Notes: generated from the sequence alone by a model not told the origin. A stretch of DNA of 54,375 bases from an uncultured Clostridia bacterium (GCA_947643415.1 CANRWA010000023.1:1-54375), one strand, 5' to 3'. Counted from the first letter of the stretch, positions 1 through 8,415 are shown. Numbers and translations: made by a program.

Positions 1-26
1 GCATTCACAAAATAGCAGTTATAGAA

Positions 27-60
27 ACGGGTTCAAATTGGCGCCGTTGAGCTAACCCGT
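27..60 (-). repeat. Dispersed hairpin repeat, copy 1 (half-site)
   Basis: Contains the loop GGTTCAAATTGG followed by the arm CGCCGTTGAGCTAA, but the opposite arm of the full hairpin is missing. The copy is bounded instead by a short inverted repeat, ACGGGTT at 27-33 and AACCCGT at 54-60. It lies 18 bp downstream of the decayed transposase fragment. Five related copies occur elsewhere in the window, at about 14.15, 25.8, 28.06, 45.84 and 52.2 kb. Confidence 0.75.
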
Positions 61-77
61 GATACAAACTGTATGTA

Positions 78-389
78 TCATGATAATGCAGGGCATCTAG
101 TTACTATATCCTGATTATACCCCTCATTGATATTCAACTGCAAGACCTTTAATTCCAGTGCCGTATCTCCCTTTCCCTTCCATGAATAAGCATCAGACAG
201 ACACAGTATCCTTTTCTCAGGCTGTTCTTTCACTCCATTATATAAAACAACAAAACCAGGATTTGGCAACATGATCTGCCTTGATGAGTAAACATCCAGT
301 TCTGATGTCAGTTTCTGATATAAATCTGCTATATACATCAAATAACGCAACGGCATATTGGGATTAAATGCAGACTGGTGTTCCAACAA
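78..389 (-). pseudogene. Fragment of Rpn/PD-(D/E)XK nuclease family transposase
   Basis: The 103-residue translation matches the middle of the Rpn-type PD-(D/E)XK 'transposase' family that is abundant in Lachnospiraceae. It shows the family's N-terminal phrase NPNMPLRYLMYIADLY, the segment PNPGFVVLYNG, and the nuclease core ALELKVLQLNINEGYN, in which the E-x-K pair is visible. Family members are usually about 300 residues. The segment before NPNMPLR and everything after the core are missing, so this is a remnant rather than a working gene. It is next to hairpin repeat copy 1 and downstream of the pilus genes. I recognise the family by motif memory only; a profile search would confirm it. Confidence 0.7.
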
Positions 390-422
390 CGATAAATGAA
401 AATCCAGAATACATGATAAATC

Positions 423-462
423 AAGGGTCGTTTCACGCTTATTTCGGCGTATTACGACCCTT
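423..462 (-). terminator. Hairpin downstream of pilC, likely terminator
   Basis: AAGGGTCGT at 423-431 pairs with ACGACCCTT at 454-462, and an inner ACGC/GCGT stem extends the structure. It lies about 80 bp past the pilC stop. The plus side is followed by an AT-rich stretch ending in TTTTT, so it may work in both directions. The U-run on the minus side is poor. Confidence 0.5.
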
Positions 463-539
463 TAAATTCTCAATTATATTTTTACAGTACCAATGGTCTA
501 AGGTTATAACCACCTTTCCCATCAGCCGATTTTCCTTCT

Positions 540-1757
540 TTATACATTCCCGGCATTTTCATAGATAGAGAGCATCGGCATCATAACAGCCCCAAGTATC
601 CCACCCACAAGGACGGCAAGGAGGACGATGATCATTGGCTCCATAGCGGTTGTCAGGTTCTTCGTCGCCACAGACACCTCTTCCTCGTAGTACTCTGCCA
701 CCTTGTCTAACATCTGCTCTGTCGTACCGGTCTCCTCACCAATCCGCAGCATATGCGTCAACATCGGCGGAAACACCCCCGACGCCTCCAACGGTTCCGA
801 CATAGGAATTCCCTGCATGACCTCCTCTCTGCAGTCTTTGACAGCTTTCCGGATCACACGGTTACTGATGACATCCCCCGCAATCTCAAGGGCATCTACC
901 AGAGGCACCCCGGACATAACCAATGTCGCCATCGTCATAGAAAACCTGGCAGAAGCATTCTTCACAGAGAAATTTTTAAACATCGGAACGAGAAGAGCCA
1001 CCCGGCTGAGAAACTGTTTTCCCGGCTCGGTGCCTTTCCCCACTACAATAAAGATCACCAGACCTGCGATCGTACCCAGAACGCCCAGAATATGGCTTGT
1101 GACAAAATTACTTATATTAACGACCATCTGTGTCAGTACAGGCAGCTCCTCACCCATTGTCTCAAAGGTTTCTTTAAAGTTCGGGATAACCGTGGTCATA
1201 AGAATAATCACCACTGCAATCGCAACCACAAATACTACGATGGGATAGATCATGGCAGAACGTACCATAGATCCCAGTTTCATATCTTTGTCAAACTGGG
1301 ATGTAATTCTTTCAAAGGCAATCTCCAGATTACCTGTCGCCTCTCCGGCGCGCACCATATGGACCAGAAGTTCTGGGAAGATCTTTCCTTCCTGCTCCAT
1401 GGCACCGGCAAGAGATTCCCCCTTTGACACACCAGCCTGCACATTGAGCAGTGCTTTCTGCAGACTTTTGTTCTCTGTCTGTTCCTGAACCATCTGCAGG
1501 CCATCAATCACCGTCACACCTGCTGTCAGGATACTGTAAAACTGCTTGCAGAACACCGTAATATCCTTTTTCTTCACACCAGTGCCGATCTGGATATTCC
1601 AGCTTGCATCATTCAGGGAATGAGATTCCTTTATGTTCAGGACTACACTGCCATCCCCCTTTAATCTGGCAATGGCCTGTTCCTCTGACTGGGACTCCAT
1701 CAGCCCCTTCTTCTCCTTACCATATTTGTCAGTGATAACATATTTATATCTCGCCAT
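540..1757 (-). CDS. pilC: Type IV pilus inner-membrane platform protein (PilC/GspF family)
   Basis: PilC-family platform proteins sit in the cytoplasmic membrane and link the assembly and retraction ATPases to the growing pilus. The 405-residue product has the usual family length, with two T2SSF domains at about 70-195 and 270-395. Hydrophobic segments lie near 170-195, 218-240 and 373-395. Family phrases visible are VFCKQFYSILTAGVTVIDGL, SMVRSAMIYPIVV, and GEETGTTEQMLDKVAEYYEEEV near the C-terminus. It is the last of three genes in the order pilB-pilT-pilC, 47 bp after pilT, and is clearly cotranscribed with them. No pilin or prepilin peptidase follows inside the window. It could belong to a competence-type pseudopilus, but the neighbouring pilT favours a retractable pilus. 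Confidence 0.9.
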   Translation of the reverse strand: MARYKYVITDKYGKEKKGLMESQSEEQAIARLKGDGSVVLNIKESHSLNDASWNIQIGTGVKKKDITVFCKQFYSILTAGVTVIDGLQMVQEQTENKSLQKALLNVQAGVSKGESLAGAMEQEGKIFPELLVHMVRAGEATGNLEIAFERITSQFDKDMKLGSMVRSAMIYPIVVFVVAIAVVIILMTTVIPNFKETFETMGEELPVLTQMVVNISNFVTSHILGVLGTIAGLVIFIVVGKGTEPGKQFLSRVALLVPMFKNFSVKNASARFSMTMATLVMSGVPLVDALEIAGDVISNRVIRKAVKDCREEVMQGIPMSEPLEASGVFPPMLTHMLRIGEETGTTEQMLDKVAEYYEEEVSVATKNLTTAMEPMIIVLLAVLVGGILGAVMMPMLSIYENAGNV

Positions 1758-1804
1758 ACTTTACCTCCTCTTATCCTGGTCAAATACCCCACGGCAAACT
1801 CCAC

Positions 1805-2860
1805 TTAGTAGATCAGTCTCTTCTTAAGGTTTGACTTATCCTGTGCGAACAATATTGCATCTTCCCGTGTGATCTTCCTGTGTTCATATAATTCTGTCAA
1901 TGCATCATCCATAGTTATCATCCCTGCTGATTTGCTGGTCTGTATGATGGATGGGATCTGATGGGGTTTCGCCTCACGGATCAGATTTCGTATTGCGCTG
2001 TTGGCATACATGATCTCAAAGGCAGCGACACGCCCCTTTCTGTCCGCTGTTGGAAGAAGCTGCTGGGATATGATCGCCTCCAGCAGAGTTGCTAACTGGA
2101 TGCGGATCTGTCCCTGCTGGTTTGTCGGAAAAACATCGATGATACGTTCTATGGTAGGCACTGCACCTATCGTATGTAATGTCGAAAATACCAGATGCCC
2201 GGTCTCCGCTGCTGTCACCGCCGTGGCAATGGTGTCCAGATCACGCATCTCCCCCACAAGTATCACATCCGGGTCTTCACGGAGCGCTGCCCGCAATGCC
2301 CCCGCATAAGATTGTGTATCGATCCCTACTTCACGCTGGTTTACAACAGACTTAGCATGGCTGTGAAGATACTCGATTGGATCCTCCAATGTAATAATAT
2401 GCTTACTGTAGTTCTGATTGATCACATTGATCAGGGAAGCCAGTGTAGTTGACTTACCGCTTCCGGTAGGTCCTGTCACAAGGATCAGTCCCCTTTTCTT
2501 CGTGGCAAGTTCAATGACTGACGGAGACAGTCCCAATTTCTCAGGTTCGGGAATTTCCGAATTCACCACTCGAATAACAAATGCAAGAGAACCCCTCTGC
2601 TTAAATATATTGACACGAAAGCGCCCCAGTCCCCGGACTGCATAAGAGAAATCAATCTCTCCATCTAAATTAAAGCGTTCCACCAATCTGCCCGGAATCA
2701 TCTGCTCCACCAGTTCTTTCGTATCTTTTGGCATGAGCACATCCTGGGTCAGTGACCGCAGCTCGCCATTGATACGGACTTTCGGCGGAATTCCCACTGA
2801 CACATGGAGATCTGAAGCCCCAACCTGTCTTGCCGCCATTAAAAGATCATCAATTCTCAT
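1805..2860 (-). CDS. pilT: Type IV pilus retraction ATPase PilT
   Basis: PilT is a hexameric ATPase that depolymerises the pilus and drives twitching. The product has Walker A GPTGSGKSTT near residue 130, Walker B DPDVILVGEMRD, the His-rich phrase FSTLHT, and the PilT-specific C-terminal AIRNLIRE motif. These separate it from the assembly ATPase. I place the start at 2860 (MRIDDLL), where a GGGG sequence sits 6 nt upstream; the in-frame ATG at 2872 has no good ribosome binding site. The gene lies 31 bp after pilB and 47 bp before pilC. A true PilT points to retractable type IV pili, as known in several Clostridia. Confidence 0.93.
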   Translation of the reverse strand: MRIDDLLMAARQVGASDLHVSVGIPPKVRINGELRSLTQDVLMPKDTKELVEQMIPGRLVERFNLDGEIDFSYAVRGLGRFRVNIFKQRGSLAFVIRVVNSEIPEPEKLGLSPSVIELATKKRGLILVTGPTGSGKSTTLASLINVINQNYSKHIITLEDPIEYLHSHAKSVVNQREVGIDTQSYAGALRAALREDPDVILVGEMRDLDTIATAVTAAETGHLVFSTLHTIGAVPTIERIIDVFPTNQQGQIRIQLATLLEAIISQQLLPTADRKGRVAAFEIMYANSAIRNLIREAKPHQIPSIIQTSKSAGMITMDDALTELYEHRKITREDAILFAQDKSNLKKRLIY

Positions 2861-2891
2861 AATAAACCCCATTCCAACTTGATATAATAAG

Positions 2892-4589
2892 CTACTCTGC
2901 TGCGATCCGTTCTACCTCAGAGATCGAAGTTACCCCCTGCAATACCAGCTTGGCAGCACCGTGGCGCAATGTCGTCATACCCTCCTGAAGGGCAACTTTC
3001 TGAATCTCTTCTGCACCACCGCCGGCAGCTATGACACGGCGTATATTCCCACTGACAGGCATGATCTCATAGACACCAATCCTCCCGCGGTATCCGGTGC
3101 CATTACAGAAAGCACAGGTGCCGCCTCCCGGCTCATAGATCGTCGGTGATGCATCACCCCTTAGATGCAGTCTCCGCTTATCGTCGTCTGTAATCACATG
3201 TGCCCTCTTGCATTTCGGACAGAGACGGCGCACCAGACGCTGAGCTATGATCCCCACCGTAGAGTCAGCAATGAGATATGGCTCCACACCCATATCCTCC
3301 ATACGGGTAATAGAACTCGCCGCACTGTTTGTATGAAGTGTGCTGACTACAAGATGTCCGGTAATAGCTGCCTTGACAGCAATGCCTGCTGTCTCCTCAT
3401 CACGGATCTCACCGATCATAATGATATCCGGATCCTGCCGCAGGATAGAACGAAGCGCCGAGGCAAATGTCAGTCCTGCCTTTTCATTTACCTGAACCTG
3501 ATTGATGCCATCTACATCTGCCTCAACCGGATCCTCTACTGTTATGATATTGACATCCCCGGAATTCAGCTCACTGAGAACGGTATATAATGTCGTTGAC
3601 TTACCGCTTCCGGTAGGTCCTGTCACCAGAATGATCCCATGTGGGTTGCGCACGAGCTGGTCAAACCGCCGCAGTTCCTCCGGTGGGAAACCAAGATCCT
3701 TCTTATCTCTTGTCAGCGCCTGCTTGGAGGCAAGACGCATAACAATCTTTTCTCCAAACACAGTAGGGAGGCTGGATACACGAATATCGTATTCCACACG
3801 GTCATACCGCTGTGTCATACGGCCATCCTGTGGGGCACGTTTCTCAGAAATGTCCATGCCGCTGATGATCTTGACACGTGCCACGATGGCAGCAAGAAGC
3901 TCATGCTCATACTGCATCATCTCCTGCATGACACCATCAATGCGGAAACGCACACGCACACTGTTCTCCATTGCCTCGATATGAATATCACTGGCACGCT
4001 CATTTACTGCCTGCTCAATGATCTTATTTACCAATATTACGATAGGGGCATTGTCAACCTCTTCATTTTCTTCCTGATGCTTCCCTCTCGCTTCCTGCTG
4101 TTTCTTGCGTTCCTCCGAAAAAGCATCTGCCATCTTGGCAACCTGTTCATTTCCATAGTATCTCTCAATGCCAAAATGAATATCGGATGGTGTCGCCACC
4201 ATGGGCTCTATGATCATATTCGTAACGATGCCCAGGTCATCCACAGCAAGGATATCCAGCGGATCCGACATAGCCACTCTCAGAATATTCGGATTCTCCG
4301 GATGAATCTCAAAAGGCAGGACATTATGTTTGCGCACGATCTTTTCTGACAGAAGCCCAATCACCTCTGGTGTCAGTTTTGCTTCCCTGATGTGTGCAAT
4401 AGGCAGCCCCATCTGCTGATGAAGTGCCTCAACGATCTCACCTTCATTTGTAAAATTCAGCTCGATCAATGTCTGGCCCAGCCTCATCCCCATTTCCCGC
4501 TGTTTCTTCAGTGCCTCTCCGAGCTGTTCATCTGTGATAACGCCAGCATCTACCAGCATATCCCCTAGTCTTTTCTTTCTCCCCAACAT
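2892..4589 (-). CDS. pilB: Type IV pilus assembly ATPase PilB (GspE/MshE family)
   Basis: PilB powers pilus extension. The 565-residue protein has an N-terminal MshEN-type domain at about 5-150, which in homologues can bind c-di-GMP. A charged linker follows at about 155-180 (KKQQEARGKHQEENEE). The ATPase core has Walker A GPTGSGKSTTLYT at 324-336, Walker B DIIMIGEIRDEE near 390, and STLHTNSAASSI. A four-cysteine zinc site (CPKCK and CAFCNGTGYRGR) lies near 455-495. The order pilB-pilT-pilC is conserved in Firmicutes. Whether the MshEN domain here binds c-di-GMP is inference, but two GGDEF proteins are encoded in this window. Confidence 0.93.
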   Translation of the reverse strand: MLGRKKRLGDMLVDAGVITDEQLGEALKKQREMGMRLGQTLIELNFTNEGEIVEALHQQMGLPIAHIREAKLTPEVIGLLSEKIVRKHNVLPFEIHPENPNILRVAMSDPLDILAVDDLGIVTNMIIEPMVATPSDIHFGIERYYGNEQVAKMADAFSEERKKQQEARGKHQEENEEVDNAPIVILVNKIIEQAVNERASDIHIEAMENSVRVRFRIDGVMQEMMQYEHELLAAIVARVKIISGMDISEKRAPQDGRMTQRYDRVEYDIRVSSLPTVFGEKIVMRLASKQALTRDKKDLGFPPEELRRFDQLVRNPHGIILVTGPTGSGKSTTLYTVLSELNSGDVNIITVEDPVEADVDGINQVQVNEKAGLTFASALRSILRQDPDIIMIGEIRDEETAGIAVKAAITGHLVVSTLHTNSAASSITRMEDMGVEPYLIADSTVGIIAQRLVRRLCPKCKRAHVITDDDKRRLHLRGDASPTIYEPGGGTCAFCNGTGYRGRIGVYEIMPVSGNIRRVIAAGGGAEEIQKVALQEGMTTLRHGAAKLVLQGVTSISEVERIAAE

Positions 4590-4599
4590 ATGACATCAC

Positions 4600-4746
4600 C
4601 TAATTTTCATTTTCTGATAATTGTTCTTTTGCATTCTTTCTCTTGCGCAGTTGAATCCCTGCTGCGATACCGCCTGCTGCAACTGCCCCAAACATAACAA
4701 GACGGATCAGATAATACACAAAAGCCTGCCACAAAGTCTCTGGCAT
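4600..4746 (-). CDS. 48-residue single-span membrane protein
   Basis: This small gene has a strong ribosome binding site (AAAGGGGG, 8 nt before the ATG). The product begins MPETLWQAFVYYLIRLVMFG, continues with an Ala/Gly-rich span (AVAAGGIAAG), and ends in a basic stretch (LRKRKNAKEQ) and an acidic tail. This gives one transmembrane helix with a positive-inside C-terminal side. It lies 86 bp downstream of hisIE and 10 bp upstream of pilB, so it is probably the first gene of the pilus operon or is read through from hisIE. I recall similar short proteins in related genomes but know of no assigned function. Confidence 0.7.
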   Translation of the reverse strand: MPETLWQAFVYYLIRLVMFGAVAAGGIAAGIQLRKRKNAKEQLSENEN

Positions 4747-4832
4747 GACAACACCCCCTTTCCTATATCTAATGATTAAACCTTTGTCTCCTGCCGGCAG
4801 ATCTCAGGAACCTGCCCCAGCCTGACAGTAAT

Positions 4833-6110
4833 TTACCTTCGGTTAACGAGTTCTTTCGTCACATCTTCCCATGTGATGCCACACTCTGCCATCAAAACCA
4901 TCATGTGATACAGAAAATCTGCTATCTCATACTTTAATTCCTCTGCGTCCGGATTCTTCGCTGCTATGATGATCTCAGATGCCTCTTCCCCACATTTCTT
5001 CAATATCTTATCAATACCCTTGGTGAACAGGTAATTGGTATAAGAGCCTTCCTTCGGATGCCTTTTGCGGTCTGTGATGGTCGCAAAGTCTTCCTCCAGA
5101 ATCGTAAGTGGATTCGTATCATTATAATCCCTCTTAGCCAGCTGCTTAAAGAAACAACTGTAAGAACCGGTATGGCATGCCGCGCCGATCTGATGCACCT
5201 TCGCCAGGACCGTATCATTATCACAGTCCAGAGACAATTCCTTTACATACTGAAAATGCCCGGACACCTCGCCCTTTACCCACAGTTTCTGGCGGCTTCT
5301 GCTGTAATATGTCATCTTCCCGGTATCGCAGGTCATCTGATAGGATTCCTCATTCATATATGCCATCATAAGAACCTGATTGGTGCGGTAGTCCTGTACA
5401 ATACAGGGAACCAGCCCCTTTTCATCTGTCTTAAAATCAGAAAATGGCAGGGAAGATTCAAAGGTATTCATGGCAATCCCGGCCTTTTTCATTATATTTT
5501 TAACCTTGAACAAATCCTTATTTTCATAATAGTTGGTCGCCACACCAAGGACACCATCTATTTTAAGTAATTCTTCCAGGTCATTGCGGAGCAGGCTGTC
5601 ACGGATCACCATCGACTTGCCACAGTCCTGAATCTTCCTTGTCAATATCTCCCCGGCATCTACATGCTTAAGAAGCAATGTATTAACCGGAAAAGCAATC
5701 TTATCGAAGGCAAGATCCTCATCGATCTCGATCATGATCTTATCCGCGCCAAAACGGCCAACCGCTTCACTGATAATGCCCTTTGACGGGCAGATCTCAT
5801 ATTTGACCACAACCTTGTCTGCTCCGGTATAAAATGCCTTCTTCACATCTTCAAAGCGCGCTGTATACATCCCAACAAAGAACGGAATGTCTATGACTGC
5901 CTCCACTTCTTTCAGTGTTGCCAGAAATTCTTCCCGCTCACTCTCTATCTTGGAGTAATTATATAAAAATAATTCATCCGCACCGGCAAAATTATACTCT
6001 TCCGCCAGTTTCACAATATTTGCTGAAGTCTCATTTTCACCATTGATAAATGGAATTATTTTTTTGTAATCCACGTCTTTTCCTCCTACTGTCGGTATCC
6101 GTTCTATCAC
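4833..6110 (-). CDS. hisIE: HisIE with an N-terminal degenerate HisF-like barrel
   Basis: The C-terminal half is a standard bifunctional HisIE, catalysing histidine steps 2 and 3: phosphoribosyl-ATP pyrophosphohydrolase and phosphoribosyl-AMP cyclohydrolase. HisI occupies about 230-330 with metal and active-site phrases LWVKGEVSGH, LDCDNDT and AACHTGSYSC. HisE occupies about 340-425 with SYTNYLFTKG, KKCGEEASE and EIADFLYHMM. The first 215 residues resemble HisF/HisA: KKIIPFINGEN near the start, IDIPFFVGMYTARFEDVKKA, and GADKVVV. The HisF catalytic Asp expected in the first strand (IIPCLD) is replaced, and the GGG phosphate loop is altered. The domain is therefore probably non-catalytic. The gene lies 10 bp after hisB and is cotranscribed with it. 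Confidence 0.92.
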   Translation of the reverse strand: MIERIPTVGGKDVDYKKIIPFINGENETSANIVKLAEEYNFAGADELFLYNYSKIESEREEFLATLKEVEAVIDIPFFVGMYTARFEDVKKAFYTGADKVVVKYEICPSKGIISEAVGRFGADKIMIEIDEDLAFDKIAFPVNTLLLKHVDAGEILTRKIQDCGKSMVIRDSLLRNDLEELLKIDGVLGVATNYYENKDLFKVKNIMKKAGIAMNTFESSLPFSDFKTDEKGLVPCIVQDYRTNQVLMMAYMNEESYQMTCDTGKMTYYSRSRQKLWVKGEVSGHFQYVKELSLDCDNDTVLAKVHQIGAACHTGSYSCFFKQLAKRDYNDTNPLTILEEDFATITDRKRHPKEGSYTNYLFTKGIDKILKKCGEEASEIIIAAKNPDAEELKYEIADFLYHMMVLMAECGITWEDVTKELVNRR

Positions 6111-6120
6111 TCAGGCGGCC

Positions 6121-6708
6121 TCACAACACCCCTTTGGTTGACAGGACGCCATCAATACGCCGGTCGATACGTGACGCCATATCCATAGACTTCGCTACTG
6201 CCTTGAACATCGCCTCAACGATATGATGTGTATTCTCACCTGCCATCTGGCGGATATGAAGATTCATCCCTGCACCGCTTGCCAGACCCATAAAAAACTC
6301 ACGTACCACTTCTGTCTCCATGGTTCCGAGACGTTCCGCCTTCAGGTCAGCATCAAAGGCAAAGAAAGTCCTGCCAGAGAAATCAAGGGAAGCAAGGACA
6401 AGTGCATCATCCATTGGCAGGATAAAATAACCAAACCGGGAGATCCCTTCTTTGTCACCCAGAGCCTGCAGGAATGCCTGCCCCAGCACGATACCCGTAT
6501 CCTCCACTGTGTGGTGGGCATCCACATGGGTGTCACCGCGGACAGAAACCTCCAGATCAAAAAGCCCATGCCTGGCAAAGCCTTCCAGCATATGGTCAAA
6601 AAAACCGATGCCTGTATTGATCTCATATTCTCCTGTGCCATCTAATTCCAGCTCGATTATGATCTCTGTCTCTCTGGTACTTCTTTCGCATTTTACATAT
6701 CGACTCAT
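6121..6708 (-). CDS. hisB: Imidazoleglycerol-phosphate dehydratase HisB
   Basis: HisB catalyses step 6 of histidine synthesis, dehydrating imidazole glycerol phosphate to imidazole acetol phosphate. The 195-residue length is the monofunctional form. Both manganese-binding duplicated motifs are visible, VDAHHTVEDTGIVLGQA near residue 63 and GENTHHIVEAMFKA near 160, together with GIGFFDHMLEGFARHG. The start has a GGGAGG site (AAAGGGAGGACTTTTC). The gene is the first of a two-gene unit with hisIE; the remaining his genes are not in the window. A consensus promoter overlaps the upstream trmD stop codon. I see no T-box leader. Confidence 0.96.
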   Translation of the reverse strand: MSRYVKCERSTRETEIIIELELDGTGEYEINTGIGFFDHMLEGFARHGLFDLEVSVRGDTHVDAHHTVEDTGIVLGQAFLQALGDKEGISRFGYFILPMDDALVLASLDFSGRTFFAFDADLKAERLGTMETEVVREFFMGLASGAGMNLHIRQMAGENTHHIVEAMFKAVAKSMDMASRIDRRIDGVLSTKGVL

Positions 6709-6761
6709 GAAAAGTCCTCCCTTTCACTTTATGTCTCCCCAGCTTCTGTAAATCACCTTAT

Positions 6762-6790
6762 ATTATACCTTTTCAGCATACAAAAATCAA
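6762..6790 (-). promoter_or_regulatory. Promoter of hisB-hisIE
   Basis: On the minus strand, TTGATT (6785-6790), a 17-bp spacer and TATAAT (6762-6767) form a near-consensus sigma-A promoter. The -35 box overlaps the trmD stop codon (GGT TGA), which separates the his unit from the trmD operon. Confidence 0.75.
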
Positions 6791-7482
6791 CCCTCTTCCC
6801 TCCACATCTCATACAGATCCGGACGCCTCTCCTGTGTCCTCTGAATGGATTGCTCCTGCCGCCATTTCCGGATATTTTCATGATGCCCGCTGAGCAGCAC
6901 CTCTGGCACTTTCCTTCCCAGAATCTCTGGCGGCCTTGTGTACTGGGGATACTCCAGAAGCCCATCCGAAAAACTCTCTGTATCCGCAGATTCCTCATTG
7001 CTGAGAACCCCCGGCACCAGCCTGGCAATGGCATCCATCATAACCATTGCCGGCAGCTCCCCGCCGGTGAGAACATAATCACCGATGGAGACATAATCTG
7101 TGACGATCTCTTCCAGAACCCGCTCATCGATCCCCTCATAGTGTCCACAGAGAAAGATAATATTTTCTTCCATGGCATACTCTCTCACCATCTCCTGCCG
7201 GAATACCCTTCCCTGGGGGGTGAGATATACCACCCTGGGAACACAGCCGGCATCGCTGCAGATCGATTCATAACAACGGTAGACCGGCTCTGCCTCCATC
7301 ACCATGCCGGCACCGCCGCCATATGGATAATCGTCTACCTTGAGGTGCTTATTCAATGTATATTCCCGTATATTCCGTATCTCCAATTCAATGGCACCGG
7401 ACTGGATGGCACGCCCCAGAATGCTTGTATTCATACCCTGTCCGATCATCTCCGGGAACAATGTCATGACATAATATCTCAC
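6787..7482 (-). CDS. trmD: tRNA (guanine-N1)-methyltransferase TrmD
   Basis: TrmD methylates G37 of tRNAs reading CNN codons and so prevents +1 frameshifting. The knotted SPOUT fold is evident from [14 protein letters not shown] (about residue 50), [24 protein letters not shown] near 112, and [20 protein letters not shown] near 131. The 231-residue length is normal. Its start overlaps the end of rimM by 4 nt, which implies translational coupling. It is the last gene of the ylxM-ffh-rpsP-khpA-rimM-trmD unit. Confidence 0.97.
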   Translation of the reverse strand: MRYYVMTLFPEMIGQGMNTSILGRAIQSGAIELEIRNIREYTLNKHLKVDDYPYGGGAGMVMEAEPVYRCYESICSDAGCVPRVVYLTPQGRVFRQEMVREYAMEENIIFLCGHYEGIDERVLEEIVTDYVSIGDYVLTGGELPAMVMMDAIARLVPGVLSNEESADTESFSDGLLEYPQYTRPPEILGRKVPEVLLSGHHENIRKWRQEQSIQRTQERRPDLYEMWREEG

Positions 7483-8027
7483 AGTTCCATCAGTCCCTTC
7501 ATAATATGTGCCGTGACGACGCCTGCCTCTGTGTCCACCTTTTTGATGCAGTCAGGAATAACAGGAAACAGTACATTTTTTCCAGATTCCATACGGACAG
7601 CAAACACATTATTTGCCCCTGTCTCAATGACATCTGTTATCTCTCCCACCAGAGAACCATCTTCCTCCACGACCTTCGCCCCGACGACGTCACACAGGTA
7701 ATATTCTCCCTCCTTCAGGGGAAGGGCATGTTCCCTGGTCACCATAAGGTCACATTTGCGGAATGCCTCTACCTGATTGATATTATCAAATTCCCGAAAT
7801 CCAAGTATTACTATATTCTTAAAAAATTTTACACTTTTTACATGTAAAATCAGATTGCCTTCCCCGGTTACCAGTATCACTTCATCACATGTTTTAAAAC
7901 GGCTGACATCATCCGTTGTGGGAAATACTTTTACCTCTCCACGGATCCCATGGGTTGTGGTGACAACGCCGATCCGGAGCATATTTTCCACTTTCTCTGT
8001 GGTCTTTTCAATCTCTGTATAATCCAT
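7479..8027 (-). CDS. rimM: 16S rRNA processing/30S maturation protein RimM
   Basis: RimM helps mature the 3' domain of the 30S subunit. The N-terminal beta-barrel begins [20 protein letters not shown] after about 16 extra residues. The C-terminal PRC-barrel contains [18 protein letters not shown] and GANNVFAVR. The 182-residue length is slightly above the usual 165-175 because of the N-terminal extension [15 protein letters not shown]; an internal start at MLRIGV is possible. The gene overlaps trmD by 4 nt and follows a structured 100-bp gap after khpA. Confidence 0.95.
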   Translation of the reverse strand: MDYTEIEKTTEKVENMLRIGVVTTTHGIRGEVKVFPTTDDVSRFKTCDEVILVTGEGNLILHVKSVKFFKNIVILGFREFDNINQVEAFRKCDLMVTREHALPLKEGEYYLCDVVGAKVVEEDGSLVGEITDVIETGANNVFAVRMESGKNVLFPVIPDCIKKVDTEAGVVTAHIMKGLMEL

Positions 8028-8056
8028 ATTCCATAACTCCCGTAAACCAAAACAAG

Positions 8057-8125
8057 AAGTTCATGCCCTGACCAACCGCCATACCATAATCACTTTATGA
8101 TATACGGCTGTTCTGACATGAACTT
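8057..8125 (-). promoter_or_regulatory. Structured intercistronic RNA between khpA and rimM
   Basis: AAGTTCATG (8057-8065) pairs with CATGAACTT (8117-8125). Inside it, CCG..ATA.CATAA (8077-8090) pairs with TTATG.TAT.CGG (8095-8107). Together they form one long bulged hairpin of nearly 70 nt. It has no U-run and lies inside the operon, so it is more likely a processing, stability or translational control element than a terminator. Confidence 0.5.
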
Positions 8126-8129
8126 TCGA

Positions 8130-8357
8130 CTACTGTATGTCTACCATTATCTTCTTGTCGCCTTTTGAACCCGCTGCACGCACCACAGTACGAATCGCTT
8201 TCGCAATCCGCCCCTGTTTGCCAATAACCTTGCCCATATCATCTGGTGCAACGGTCAGGTTCAGGATAATCTGGTCGTCATCTTCTGTCTCTGTCACGAC
8301 AACGGACGACGGATCATCCACTAATGCACTGGCGATCACTTCTACTAGCTCTTTCAT
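8130..8357 (-). CDS. khpA: KH-domain RNA-binding protein KhpA
   Basis: KhpA is a small KH-domain protein that pairs with KhpB (Jag/EloR) and binds many RNAs in Gram-positive bacteria. I place the start at 8357 (MKELVEVIASALVD), where GGAGG lies 5 nt upstream; this gives 75 residues, the usual size. The KH signature GKVIGKQGRIAKAIRTVVRA contains the GxxG loop as GKQG. The position between rpsP and rimM is the conserved Firmicutes arrangement. Confidence 0.95.
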   Translation of the reverse strand: MKELVEVIASALVDDPSSVVVTETEDDDQIILNLTVAPDDMGKVIGKQGRIAKAIRTVVRAAGSKGDKKIMVDIQ

Positions 8358-8389
8358 ACCAGCCTCCAATTCTGTGCAGCAAATTGACA

Positions 8390-8411
8390 CTGTAAATAAA
8401 TTTATTTACAG
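8390..8411. promoter_or_regulatory. Perfect 22-bp palindrome between rpsP and khpA
   Basis: CTGTAAATAAA is followed directly by its complement TTTATTTACAG. It starts 4 nt past the rpsP stop codon. The sequence is AT-rich and has no loop, so it would make a weak RNA hairpin. It could be an mRNA end or processing signal, or a protein-binding site. Confidence 0.45.
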
Positions 8412-8415
8412 CTTT

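Noticed and set aside
439-522. 27-codon ORF after pilC (MGKVVITLDHWYCKN...)
   Set aside because: The ribosome binding site is poorly spaced and the frame runs into the terminator-like hairpin; no family is recognisable.
703-1427. Plus-strand frames opposite pilC
   Set aside because: They are antisense shadows of a clear pilC gene with no ribosome binding sites.
6709-6786. T-box leader ahead of hisB
   Set aside because: The promoter overlaps the trmD stop and the leader is only about 50 nt, too short for a T-box; no T-box sequence is seen.
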